Shown here in pieces: positions 34,853-45,988 of a DNA stretch of 64,000 nt. Positions within the stretch are counted from its first letter, which is position 1. The number at the start of each line of letters is the position of its first letter. The translations under genes and the position numbers were made by a program. This DNA is from Cercis canadensis (taxonomy: Eukaryota; Streptophyta; Magnoliopsida; Fabales; Fabaceae): positions 1 through 64,000 of the forward strand of contig QAOA01001581.1 of assembly GCA_003255065.1 (NCBI GenBank), given 5' to 3'. Under the pieces are notes generated by a model. The model did not search any database. It saw only the letters and a program-made list of their open reading frames with translations, and was not told the DNA's origin.

Positions 34853-35705
34853 ATTTTGTGATGAAACAGAAGCTTGAATGTGAACTCGAGAACAAGTAAA
34901 AATTGGACTTCGAGTAAAAGGTCTTTCAGTATCCTCTCGATACGACGCAATGGTGCCTTAATAATTTCAAAAAGCAAGAATGAATGAGATATAAATGGAT
35001 CAAAAAGTGTGTATTTTATAAAATGGACCAAAATAAATAAATAATAAAAAATGAGACAATAAAGTTGAAAAAGGAAAATAAATAAAAGTTTAAATGAAGA
35101 AGTTAATACCTACGACGTATATGTAAAATGTGAGTATAGGACGTGAAGTGAAAATGTTTAAAATTGAAATGGATGAATGAGGATGAAGGAAATAAAGTTC
35201 ATGAACAAAGATAAGACACACTAAATGAATATGATTGAAAGAATGAGGAACCAAACAAGCCCCCAAATCCGCCAAATATGAATGAATTGGGTTGAATCTT
35301 AACCTAATAGGTGAAAGGTTCCAAACTGTTTTTACTAGCACCCACACTTGGGTTAGTAAGGTCCACAGTCCTCAACCATGACAGGTTACAAGCGTAAATG
35401 ATACAATTTGGTCGGGAGTGTTTCACAAGCCTATACGGAGACCGATGATCTCTCAAGACATTGTTACTTTACACCCAATTCTAATCCTAGAGGAAAAAGT
35501 GAAACCCGGGTAAAAGGTTTGTGTGTGCAAAGATGCATGAAAATACATAAAATAACATTAAATAAAGCAACATGTAAATCACAACAACCTAATAAGGAAA
35601 ATAAATTCAAACGATATATATGCGATATAAAGATACATAAAAGAAAGGACGAAAATTCAACAATTAGATGACATAAAATTAAATTTGAACGGCTTAACTC
35701 TTAAA

Positions 35706-35724
35706 GTCCCCAGTGGAGTCGCCA
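35706..35724 (-). other. Primer binding site of the inner element (tRNA-Arg)
   Basis: On the minus strand, TGGCGACTCCACTGGGGAC begins three bases inside the 5' LTR. It matches the 3' end of a tRNA-Arg, the primer typical of Ogre/Tat elements. Confidence 0.8.
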
Positions 35725-35727
35725 AGT

Positions 35728-37946
35728 TGTCACAACGTCCTTTTCGGGAGCGCAACGACGCGAGGTGGCGAAAAGAATAATAAGTGTAAAATTGTAAATT
35801 TGTAATTAAAAGAAAATAATTAGAAAAATTAATAGAGTCGCCACCAATCAATTTAAGGCATGATTGGATGCCTATAAAACAAGTTTGGTCTACGTTATTA
35901 GAGTTTGGGTAAGAGAGTTGGTTACGTGTAGGGAAGGTGTTAGCACCCTACGACGCCCGTTCTAGCAAACGGTTACCAATTTAATTTTATGTCATCTAAA
36001 AAAATTGTTGAATGAAATTGGTCATTAAAATAAATTAATGTGTTATTAAATCTTACCAATACCTATGGTAAAACTTAAAAATATGTCTCAAGATTATTAG
36101 GTAGAGACAGTAATTGTCATTACAATCCTCTCCTAATTTATTCTGTCATAGGCAATGTTTTAACATTTTGATAACTGAAATGGTAACTGCGAAATGTGCG
36201 AAAATGCAATTTATTGTGCTTGTTAAAAGAAACGAGTTCAAGATTCATGGTAAAAGATTTTTATCAGATATCTATCTTTTAAGTCCACCAGTACATCTGG
36301 AAAGACTAAAATGACACTCTTCACCTTCGGAATGTCAAAGTATCGCCATCATTATGGCTAAATTTGATTATTCTCTCGTCGGTAATCTTATTCCAACGTG
36401 AATAATGATAAAATGATATAAAATGCAATGTAAAGTGTCAAAATATAATAAATAAAATAACCAAAGCAATATTGAAATTTTCATTAGTCACTTCAGTACC
36501 TCTAACATAACTAATGAATTATTCCTCACCTCAGGAACATTAAGAAAAATTGTCAACACAATTATTTCCTAACTTAATCCGTCGTCGGGCTTTGATTTTA
36601 TTCCAATCACAATGAAAATAATCATGACAACATAACACATTGGGTAAATAAAAAAAATAATAAAAAGTATAAAATAATAATATTTAAAACTTAATCACTA
36701 AACTAATTTATACCTTATTAGTGGGTCTTTCATCCAAAATATAACAAAAAGCTACCAAAAGGTCCCACCTAAATTAATATGGCAGCAAAGAACAAAGAAG
36801 CAAAAAAAAGAAGCCAAGAGCTTTGCTAGGCCCAAGAATTCAATGGGATAAATATTAAATGAGCCTTAAACAAAAAGAGTCCAAACCGAATACAAGAGAA
36901 CCAATTTATCAAAAAGGGCTTTATTCTAATATGCAATCATGGAATAACAAAATAACTAAAAAGGACATGAGACCAATTGGGTAAGTAAACCCAAGCCATC
37001 GTCCAGGCCATCAAGTTAAACAAAAGAAAGTGCCCATGCTCCAACAAGTCAATATAAGCCAATAAACAAAAAGAAATTTGCAAATAGCATTAAAAAGGAA
37101 ATCAGAGAACTACAGAATGAGAGCTACGGCAAGGAGAAGGAAGAAAGGGGAAAAGACACAGCAAGGGGAAAATGCAACAAGCATGGATTTTCTCTCAAAT
37201 CCAAGGGGAGAAAGCATGGATTTTGTCTCTACTTCTCAACCAATGGTGGCTAAGGTAAGGATTTCTTCTCTATTTCAACTCTTTCTCTCACAATTTCTCC
37301 CTCTCTCTCTCTAAAATTCTGTTTTTCTCTCTCTCTAAAAATGGGGACTTGGGAATGGGGTGGAATCACTCTACTTCAAACTTGATTTTGGCAAACGGAA
37401 TTGACTTGCTTTGCTCTCTACGGTGGTGTCTTGGTTTGGTTCAAATATATATATATATATATACTTTGTGTGTGGGTGTGAGTACTGAAAAATGGAAGAA
37501 TGGAAAAGTAAATATTCGTGGTTACCTGTGGATGAGACTCTTGCCAGTTGTGTCCGTTTTCTGCTTTGAGGATTTTAGCTCCTCTAGTCTGTGTAGTCAG
37601 CCTCCTCTGGTTCATTGCTTGTGTTTCTTTTTATAACTGAAGAATGGTGCAAGTTGCACTGATGTGAATTGATGATTTCCTGCTTTCAAGCTGGCAGGGG
37701 CATGGATGGGAGGAGTGACCGAACTGGGAACAGCATTTCATAGAACTTGGGTTGTTGCTGCGTGTTGCCTCCAAGAGCCATTATATGTTCTTTGTTTTTT
37801 TTTTTTATTTATATTATTCATTTTTAATAATAATAATTTTTTGTATTTTTGTATTCTTTAAATTATTATTATTGTAAGTATTTCAAACATTTTATTTTTT
37901 GTATTTGTTCTTTATAAGTTGATTAGGACAAAATTGGGTATCAACA
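35728..37946 (-). repeat. 5' LTR of the inner element
   Basis: Direct copy of 29071-31278, with the same TG...CA ends and a shorter TA run at about 37446-37463. Confidence 0.93.
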
Positions 37947-37951
37947 CATAG

Positions 37952-38500
37952 TACCCAAGGGAGCTCTTCCGTCCATCCACTTTTGGTGTGGTTCAGCCTT
38001 TTCTTAAGCCCTTCTAAAATTATCCGATTTGGTGCCTCAACTTGTCCATTAGCTTGAGGGTGTTCAACCGAAGTAAAGTTCAACCCTATCTGTAAATCAG
38101 CACAAAAAGATCGGAATCCATGATCGGTGAACTGGGTCCCGTTGTCTGTGGTTATTGTATGTGGGATTCCGAACCTGCAAATGATAAATATTTGAAGGAA
38201 TTTTTTAGCATTTTTGGCCGTGATTTTGGTCAAGGGTTCTGCCTTGATCCATTTAGAAAAATAATCTATTGCGACGATTAAGTATTTCTTTTGTTCGGTT
38301 GCTATGGGGAAAGGGCCCAAGAGGTCGAGACCCCATCGGAAAAATGGCCAAGTCTCGACTGTAGTGAATAAGTTGGAAGACGGTGCTTGGTGGATATGCG
38401 AAAATTTTTGACATTGTCACATTTTCGAACAAGCTTGGAGTAGTCGGCCCGCATAGTTGGCCAATAATATCTAGATCGGAGAACCTTGGTTACCAGGGAC
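37952..38500 (-). pseudogene. Integrase N-terminal half of the outer element
   Basis: The zinc-binding region reads HHVGARSLVTKVLRSRYYW followed by KCDNVKNF, where the family has CDKCQ, so the last Cys is lost. A frameshift follows. In the next frame the catalytic core shows MGPFPIATEQKKYLIVAIDYFSKW, TTDNGTQF and EHPQANGQVEAPNR, where the usual N.R at the end of the core is altered. The frame is cut by the inner element after LPWVLC. Confidence 0.9.
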
Positions 38501-39651
38501 CGTGCTCCTACGTGATGCCCGCATACTCCTAGGTGAATTTCCTGTAATACGTAGGAAGAATGCTCTGGAGCCAAACATTTAAGAAGCAGGGTATAATATC
38601 CACGTTTGTACAAGATGTTACTTTCTAAACAATAATTACATGCAATTCTCTGTAGTTTCCGAGCTTCGGTTTTCTCGCAAGGCAGCTCTCTTGTCTGGAG
38701 GTAACGAATAATTGGGGACATCCAAGATGACCGCTCCATGTCTATGGAAGTTATTTCATCGTATGTGATACTCGGCTGAAGGAGAGTTTCCTGTATGACG
38801 GTCTGATTGTGGCCGGGTTTTTTCCTGCTAGCTAGCTTGGAAAGAATGTCAGCTCGGGTATTCTCCGCTCGTGGGATGTGATATACTTCGACTGTTTCAA
38901 GTTTATTAAGGAAAATTTTGACTTTGTCCAAATACTTAGCCATTTGTGGGTATTTTTCCTGGTATTCTCCTTTTATTTGGCTAGCAACCAATTGCGAGTC
39001 GGTTTGAATTTTGAGGGTTTTGGCCCCGAGCTCCAGAGCTAAACGTAGGCCAACTATGAGCGCCTCATACTCTGCTTGATTGTTGGAAACTGTAAATTCA
39101 AAACGCAGTGATTGTTCGATTACCACACCATCCGGCCCTTCTATCACTATTTCGGCCCCTCCTCCTTTGAGATTGGAAGATTCGTCCACCGAGAGTGTCC
39201 ATCTGAGGGGGTTTTCTAACTCGGAATAGGGAGCTTCAGGTCGAGTGAGCTCAACTACAAAATCAGTGAAAGATTGGGCTTTGATAGCCCCTCTTCTTTC
39301 GTAGGTGATTGTGTGCTCGGAGAGCTCCACAGACCACCCTAGCATTCGCCCTACCAGGTCAGGTTTTTGAAGTATCTTCCGGATTGGTTGATCGGTGCAG
39401 ACAGCTATGATATGGTTCTGAAAATATGGTCGTAAACGCCGCGCTGAAAGGAGGAGAGCATAAGCTAGCTTTTCGATCTTGCGATATTCGAGTTCAGAAG
39501 CTTGCAAGACATGACTGGTGTAGTATATAGGAAATTGTAATTTGGCTTCTTCTCGAACTAGGGCCGAGCTCACTGCTTGATCACTGCTGGCTAGGCATAT
39601 GAATAAAGTTTCCCCCTGCTTCGGTTTAGACAGAATGGGCGGGCAGCTCAA
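38500..39651 (-). pseudogene. RNase H and second RNase H-like domain of the outer element
   Basis: The frame begins in the RT-linked RNase H (ETLFICLASSDQAVSSALVRE, YTSHVLQASELEYRKIEKLAYAL). A second RNase H domain follows (WTLSVDESSN...EFTVSNNQAEYEALIVGLRLALELGA...QTDSQLVASQ...ENTRADILSKLA). Two RNase H domains in tandem mark the Tat lineage. The usual VDGSSN is VDESSN here. Confidence 0.92.
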
Positions 39652-39663
39652 GTATTCTTTTAA

Positions 39664-40480
39664 TTGGTTAAAGGCCTACTGGCACTTTTCCGTCCACTGA
39701 AAATGTTTGATTTTTTTGAGGGCTTTGAAGAAAGGGAGAGCCTTGTCTGCCGATCTAGACATGAACCTAGAAAGAGCTGCAATTCTTCCAGCCAGTCTCT
39801 GGACTTCACGAATGGTTCTGGGTGGCTCCATGTTTATAATAGCTTTGCACTTATCGGGGTTAGCCTCGATACCCCTGTGAGTTAACATGAAACCGAGGAA
39901 TTTTTCGGCCTCTACGCCGAAGGCGCACTTAAAAGGATTCAGCCGCATGTTTGTGTTTTCAGAGTTCGGTGAATGCTTCTTCTAGGTCTATTATATGTTG
40001 AACATCGGAATTAGATTTAACAAGCATGTCGTCGACATAAACCTCGACATTTCTACTGATTTGTTTTCTCAAGACCTGGTCTATCAGCCTTTGATAGGTT
40101 GCTCCTGCGTTTTTTAAACCAAATGGCATTACTGTGTAGCAGTATATGGCCTTCTCGGTGATGAATGCCGTTTTCTCCTCGTCATCGGGATGCATTTCGA
40201 TTTGGTTGTACCCGGAGTATGCATCCATAAAACTTAAAAGTTTATATCTCGATGCCTCATCGACGAGTTTATCAATGCTAGGGAGCGGATATGGGTCCTT
40301 GGGGCAGATTTTATTGAGGTCGGAAAAATCCACGCACATTCGCCATTTGCCATTTGGTTTTTTGACCATTACTACGTTAGAAAGCCAAGTCGCATAGGGT
40401 ATTTCCCTTATGAATCTAGCATCAAGGAGTTTCGCACCTCCTCTTGGATTGCTTTCTGCTTCTCGGGGCCAACAACTCAT
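39664..40480 (-). pseudogene. Reverse transcriptase of the outer element
   Basis: Gypsy RT with VMVKKPNGKWRMCVDF, LSFMDAYSGYNQI, MPFGLKNAGATYQR and the catalytic YVDDM. A stop near 39959 and a frameshift separate it from the thumb/connection part (NPFKCAFGVEAEKFLGF...). Upstream residues near 40450 are frameshifted. Confidence 0.93.
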
Positions 40481-40710
40481 TTTTTCTGGGAGACAGGTTT
40501 AGCGTTTGCATTTATAGCAAGCTTATGACAGATGAATTTTTGGTCAATACTTGGTATGTCTGAAGTTGTCCATGCGAACAGGTCGGCGTTGGCAGCTAGG
40601 AGGTTGGTGAATTTCTTGACTTTTTCAGGAGTTATGCTGGATCCTATTTGGATTGTCTGACCTTGATTTTCCCCTACCTGAAAAGGTTTTAGATCCCCTT
40701 GCGGCGCGGG

Positions 40711-41213
40711 TTAAAGATCAACTTTTGATTCTCTGTTGTCGAGTTCTTGAATAGGGGTTTGTGCACCTGTTCCGACTTGATTGGTTGCTAGAAGAGCCGG
40801 AGGTCGAGAATAGTCTATGGTGAGACTTATGTTATAGCATGTTCTACCCAGAAGTTGGTATCCCCTAGCCTGACCGACTTTTCCTAGTGTCGTCGGAAAT
40901 TTGAGCAGGAGGTGTTTTGTTGAGACTATAGCTTCCAAGCAATTGAGAGATGGTCGGCTGAGAATGGCATTATACGTTGATGGACAATCTACTACTAGGA
41001 ATCTGACTGTCGCATTGGCGAGGTCGGGATACTCCCCTATGGTGACCCGAAGTGCAATGGTGCCTTTAACTTCTACCTGTGCTCCTGAGAATCCAACGAG
41101 AATCCCAGGGTAATATACTAAATTTGACTATGGAATATCGAGCTTGTGGAATGTTCGGTAAAAAAGAATATCTACCGAGCTTCCCTGGTTGACCAAAACC
41201 TTTCGGACCTCGT
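40711..41213 (-). pseudogene. Aspartic protease region of the outer element
   Basis: On the minus strand near 41170-41200 the active-site motif reads VLVNQGSSVDILF, where the family has V(D)xGSS, so the catalytic Asp has become Asn. Downstream are FLVVDCPSTYNAILSRPSL and LKFPTTLGKVGQARG, the usual protease C-terminal part. Stops break the frame near 40710. Confidence 0.82.
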
Positions 41214-41382
41214 AGTTTGCTATGAAACAAGATATGACCACGAGATCGTCATGCTCTCGGTCGATGCTAGCGTAGTCATTGTCCGAAAAGGAGATAACTG
41301 TGACTTTTCGATTATTCCGAGCTGTAGTCGAGGTGTTGAAAATTTCTTTCTTGTGCCGAGCTGCCGCTCACTCATGCCTTTT

Positions 41383-42927
41383 TCATGAGGATTTGGATAT
41401 TCCACCACCTGCAAACCCTCCTACAATTGTGTTTATGGTGCCCGAGGCATTACGCCTTGGATCATCTTGTGGGGTGCGTTGCCGGCGTGGCGGAGATCGG
41501 CTTCTACGTCTGCTCCGACTTGTATTAGGATTCCTCTGAGGAGATCTTGATGGATATTGACTGTCCCTACTTTGTGGTTTGGGGACTGAGATTGGAACTT
41601 CAGCCCGAAATTTTTGCAAATATCCCTTTCAGATCAGATCCTCAATAAGGTTATGGAGGTGTCTGCAATCGTCGGTACTATGGCCGCGACCTTGGTGAAA
41701 AGCATAATATTTTTCTTTATCCGCACCGACGTTCCCTTTTGGCTGTAGGAGCTGGGCTAACTTTGTTTGACATATCTCCTCCAGTACCCGAGTTTTAGAC
41801 TGATTGAGAGGGGTAAAAGATTCGAACCGAGGACGGATAGGGGATTTGTCTCTCCGACCTATTTTGCAATCTTCTGCTAGTTTTTTATCTTTTTTATTTT
41901 TCTCCGGTTCACCTAGTATTTCTTCTAGGTTTATGTGCTTTGAGGTCATAGTCAGGAGTTCGGACAGGCTTTTAGGAGGGTCAAGGGTTAGTCTTTCATG
42001 AAGCCGGTCGGGACGGAGCCCTGCCTGGATGGCATGCATTGCTACTGAATCGGTTAGGTCTCGAATTTGCAAAGAGAGCTTGGTATATCGATTCATGTAG
42101 TCTTTTAGAGATTCTGCTTCCCCTTACTTGAGGGTGGCTAATATGGTGGAGGAGCGTTGATGAGTTACGCTGGTGGAAAAGTGGGCTACCAGGAGTTCAG
42201 ACATCTGACTGAAGCTGGAGATGCTAGTTGGGGGGAGATTTGAGAACCATTAAAGGGTTGCCCGACGTAAGGTAGTAGAGAAAGCCCGACACATGACCTC
42301 ATCTGCTGATCCAGTTTGGAGCATGATAGAGTTAAAGTTTTCTAAATGCTCCCTCGGATTGGAGGAGCCATCAAAAGGCTCGAGCTGGGGCAATCGGAAG
42401 CCGGTTGGTACTTGATAATCCATTATAGGCTGAGTGAACGGATGTCGGCCTACTCTCCTGTATTTTTTAGGGCTTCCCTGAGAGAATGCGAGGGAGGTTT
42501 CGGAGTAAGGAAGATTGTCCCTATGTGGTTGGAATAAGGTTTCAGGGCCACTTCAGCATATTCCTGGTCGGCTATTTGCGAAATTTGACTCGCTACCTAT
42601 CATTTCGGCAGATGGCTGGTAGAGCGGTGTGTCCCCTGTTTGCCCATTTCTGGAGGAATCATGTTTTTTCTTAAATTCTGCTATTTCAGCCTTATCTTCC
42701 GCTCTCTCGCGTTTCAGAGTTTGGATTTCTCGTAGAAGGTATTGCAGAGTATCGCCGATTTGCTCAGGGTGGGATTCTTGCAGGGGAGTTTCGTAAATTG
42801 TCTCCAAGTGGCCCGCAGGCTGTTTGTCCCTTGGGGCGTGGTTTGGCTTTCCCTGACAGGAGGAGGTGGAATGCTGGGAGTTGGGGGGGGCATTTGTACC
42901 CATAATGCCGAACTCAGGATCAGCCAA
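41383..42927 (-). pseudogene. Gag of the outer Tat element
   Basis: Starts MADPEFGIMGTN at 42927, with a coiled-coil segment, then FRLPQLEPFDGSSNPREHL, a gag core with several stops (near 42553, 42249 and 42127), then QIRDLTDSVAMHAIQAGLRP and KSLSELLTMTSKHINLEE. The zinc knuckle reads YYAFHQGRGHSTDDC, with the first Cys lost. An Arg/Ser-rich tail ends at 41383. Confidence 0.88.
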
Positions 42928-42958
42928 TGAGATTTTTAGGTGTTGGGAGAAAACTTCG

Positions 42959-42976
42959 TTCCCATAGACGGCGCCA
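42959..42976 (-). other. Primer binding site of the outer element
   Basis: TGGCGCCGTCTATGGGAA on the minus strand begins two bases inside the 5' LTR. This GGCGCCGTCTGTGGGAA-like site is typical of Tat-type elements. Confidence 0.7.
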
Positions 42977-42978
42977 AA

Positions 42979-43417
42979 TGACGATGCCTAAGTAGCAGGT
43001 CGGGTTATGTCACATAGTGTTCCGAGGATGACAAGGGTTCTTGAAGGTTTCGGTGATCTCCGAGCTTGTCGGATGCCGAGACGGGTGTATCTTCAGGTCG
43101 ATGTACTTTAGAGTCGGTGAGGATCGAGGTTTCCTGAAATAGAAAAAAGGGGGCCGGACTCTTATTTCCGGGCTCCGAAGATTAAGTCAGTTTGTTCCAA
43201 CCTGATAGTGTAAATCATGCAAGTTTTCCGATCCCCTTACCTTTGATAGCAGGGGCTATTTATAGGAGAAATTTGGGTCTTCTGGCGGTGTGCCCAGGGC
43301 AAGTTGGCGGGTCGCATAATGGGCTACCGGGTCGCCCGTTATCTTTAATGAGGAAATGGGCCTCTGGTATGTTTGGGCCTTTATCTTATTTTTGGGCCTT
43401 TGGAATGGTCCATTACA
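42979..43417 (-). repeat. 5' LTR of the outer Tat element
   Basis: 439 bp with TG...CA ends, followed by the ATTAG target duplication at 43418-43422. Confidence 0.93.
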
Positions 43418-44229
43418 ATTAGCATGTTATTCAGGTATTATATACTAATTAAAGATGAGTACGTATATATAAATGAGCAAGCACAAGAGTTAATATAGTG
43501 CTATAGTAGGTGGTTAGTTGCCAAGGATTTGCATACGTACCTTTCCCTTGTTGGTGGCATAGGTATAAAATATGGCGAGGTAGACGATTTCGAAAACCAA
43601 GCCAACACTGTTACTGGGGATGACAAGAACGTTGTTTCGGCTGACAAAAGGCATGCCATAGAACACCCATAAAGCACAGCAGAGCACTGTTTCAATATAA
43701 GGATCTGGCTTGAACTCTAACAAACAAAATTAATGTGCACTACATAACATATGCAAGGTATTTTAATTGCATGTCTTTCCATGCAATGTTCTATATCCAT
43801 CAATTGCTTCAACTTAAGTTTCTGAGATGTGTGAGTCACGCAAACCACTACCAGTGCCTGCCATTAGTAAGAATTAAGAAATCTACGGCACACTCCTTAT
43901 TCATAATTAAAAAGTTCATGCCATATGATCAATGACGCCCACAGAAGAGAAAATTTCTTGGAACACGTTGAAAACACGAAGAGAAAAAAGATGAATCCAG
44001 AAGACATGGTCTTGAAAGCCACAAAAAATATTCAAGTTACGAATGAAAATAAGAATAACAAAGAGAAGAGAATGAAACGGCCTCTAATTCAAGCACAAAC
44101 CTAAGTTGCCAACCAGGGAACAAATTACATGAGCGCTCACCATCTAATTCCAAGATCTTCTGAGAGGAAGAGATTGAAAAAAGAAGACAAGTAAAGAATG
44201 TGCGTGAACTCTCAAGCACGAGGAAACGA

Positions 44230-45103
44230 TTATATACACTTCATTTTGATGACTATTTTATTCTTTAAAACTGATATGATATATACACAAGGAAATGCTA
44301 ATTCATTCTGATTTCTGTGCTTCTATGGAAGACTCAAACTCAAATCTTGTTTCTCTTTTAATGGAAATCCTTGTCCTTGATGTTGATGGCTATTGATTAA
44401 TAAGAGAGGAGCTGGAGAGTGGCTTAGTTGCACTTGTACTACTTGCATGAAGGAACTGTAAATGAAGGGTTAAATGCCAATTTAATTACGGATCCTATCC
44501 TAATCTACAAAAATCGAATGTAAAACGGTAAAATGACAAGTCATACCCTCCATTACCATTACAGTGATATAGCTCCAACATAGCTGCAGGGTAAAAGGGC
44601 TACACACACTAGATCCGTCACTGCTAACTACAATGGATACTTGACTTAAAGCTGCTTAATTATACTCCGATTACAAAGAAATAATCTAGGCATACAAAAG
44701 AAGAGAATGATACTGATATAGTAGTGAAAGGGAAAAAAGAAAAGGAGTTAATTTAAACAATCATTAAATTGATTAGTCTTACATCATACATTCTTGATTC
44801 AATTTGGTTCTTGCCGGCGGCTAACATGGAAAAGGAAAGACGTGTATGAATTATAAGGTAATCCAAGCTTTGGCTGCTGCTATAGTTTTGTGTAACGGAT
44901 TCTAGTGGGTGTGTTGGTTTCGATTAAAGGTTTGGCTAAGGGAAGTGGGAGAACTGGGTGGGCTATTCTGTGATGGGGCTGTAACTATAGTTGAAGTAGT
45001 CTGCTTTTTTTGGTAGCTCACATATCGACAAAAGGAATTTATGGTCCAAGAGGAATGGAACGTGAAAAGGTCATATACATGTGTCGAGATTCCAGAAGGT
45101 ACA
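44230..45103. other. Intergenic upstream of the SWEET pseudogene
   Basis: No gene recognised. It probably includes the former promoter region of the SWEET gene. Confidence 0.5.
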
Positions 45104-45460
45104 TGATGGAACCCTTAAATACTCCATCATAAATGTTCGTATTTGGATGGAATGGATCATGAATAGTACTAGCTAAACATTAAGTTGGGTTCAAGATTTC
45201 TCAAGTCCTAAATAGAGAAATTAGGTTTGAGGCCTAACGCTACAAGTAGGCATACATTTCGATCTAATTTTGGTATTTAACAGTCTCACACTTTGGTTTG
45301 TAGCTCATGTAGTGTCTGCCAATAGGTACTTGTTACTTGTTTTGTTAAGCTTTTGTTACTTTTTCCTAATTATATTGCTCAACCATGTTATGGCTGATAC
45401 AATTCTAAAATAATTATCTTTTATTTAATCCGATTTATTTTTATTAATTAAGCTAAGTAT
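45104..45460. repeat. Dispersed duplicate of 18345-18720
   Basis: Same orientation and order as 18345-18720 over about 360 bp (AACCCTTAAATACTCCATCA... to ...AATTATCTTTTATTTA), with substitutions and indels. It lies upstream of the SWEET pseudogene, so the matching copy may mark a lost SWEET duplicate near 18 kb. Confidence 0.75.
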
Positions 45461-45730
45461 ATCACAATTTTTTTTTTCCACAAGGTGGTCTCCACACTTT
45501 TGGTGTGAGACTAATCTCTACTCAGGCTTCAGCAAATCTCAGCCGCCAGTGCTTTTAACAGAGTTTGAACTCTTAACATTTCTCATGATTCACACCCCCA
45601 CATAAAATTCAATTTGCTAACTAAGCCACATCTAATGATTAAGTATGTAACAATTATTTGTTTACCTTTGTCCCTATCATGTTCATGATTAGTATTTTTT
45701 TTTTGTTATTTTTTATAGCGTATAAATAGA

Positions 45731-45988
45731 AGAGTAAAACCCTTTTTTAGTCATTGAAAAATGCAGCCACTGACAAATTCATCCTTCAAAAATTTTCAGT
45801 GACAAATTGGTTCTTAAATTATTATTCCATCTGACAAATTAGTCATTTGGTAGGGTCCGTTAGTGACATTTAAGGACCAATTTGTCTGATGGAATAATAA
45901 TTCAAAGACTAATTTGTCACCGAAAATTTTTGGAGGGCAAATTTGTCAGTGACTACATTTTTCAAGGGCTAAAAAAAGGTTTTGCTCT
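45731..45988. mobile_element. Fold-back MITE (family B)
   Basis: Ends AGAGTAAAACCCTTTTTTAG and CTAAAAAAAGGTTTTGCTCT. The two arms of about 125 bp are close reverse complements almost to the centre. No ORF. Confidence 0.8.

Larger units (their letters stand above)
29071..37946 (-). mobile_element. Non-autonomous Ogre/Tat-like element (inner element)
   Basis: LTRs 29071-31278 and 35728-37946 (about 2.2 kb each) are flanked by a perfect 5-bp duplication CATAG (29066-29070 and 37947-37951). Minus orientation: the PBS beside the right LTR matches tRNA-Arg (TGGCGACTCCACTGGGGAC), as in Ogre/Tat elements, and a purine-rich AATGGGGACTGC precedes the left LTR. The 4.4-kb interior has a gag-like region (33273-34852) but no protease, RT, RNase H or integrase that I can find, so it depends on another element for movement. 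It is inserted in the integrase gene of the outer element. Confidence 0.93.
25027..43417 (-). mobile_element. Tat-lineage Ty3-gypsy element in SWEET intron 3 (outer element)
   Basis: LTRs 25027-25482 and 42979-43417 start TG and end CA and are flanked by a perfect 5-bp duplication ATTAG (25022-25026 and 43418-43422). The orientation is minus: a PBS next to the right LTR, then gag, protease, RT, RNase H, a second RNase H-like domain and integrase, then a polypurine stretch (TGAGGGGCAAG on the minus strand) next to the left LTR. The second RNase H and an antisense ORF before the 3' LTR are hallmarks of the Tat lineage. The inner element 29071-37946 splits the integrase; without it the element is about 9.5 kb. 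Frameshifts, stops and lost catalytic residues show it is dead. Confidence 0.95.
23434..43716 (-). pseudogene. SWEET sugar transporter, interrupted by a nested retrotransposon
   Basis: Minus-strand exons with matching phases: exon 3 at 43541-43716 (KPDPYIETVLCCALWVFYGMPF), exon 4 at 23948-24109 (VVEIIFFAA...SLVVGILCDIFNIMMY), exon 5 at 23719-23841 (YLPFWLSMANFSNALCWAKY) and exon 6 at 23434-23589 (ISNGPGTLIFGLIQLILYAY to the stop). These are MtN3/saliva repeats of a clade II-like SWEET, a membrane uniporter for sugars. Intron 3 contains an 18.4-kb retrotransposon (25027-43417). Two lesions kill the gene independently: the exon 4 donor reads G|ATAAG instead of G|GTAAG (23947-23946), and exon 5 has TAG at 23812-23814 in place of the usual Lys of the KTKSVKY motif. 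Exons 1-2 are unclear; an ATG at 44143 (MVSAHVI) might be exon 1. Confidence 0.88.

Noticed and set aside
30399..37314. Identical 78-residue ORFs at 30399-30635 and 37078-37314
   Set aside because: They are the same position in the two LTRs of the inner element; the duplication reflects the LTR pair, and the ORF has no conserved features.
40146..41539. Plus-strand ORFs across the Tat pol region
   Set aside because: Antisense shadows; the minus strand encodes recognisable RT and protease.
43722..44219. SWEET exons 1 and 2
   Set aside because: An ATG at 44143 gives MVSAHVI followed by weak similarity, but the exon ends and exon 2 could not be placed with confidence, so they are not annotated as exons.
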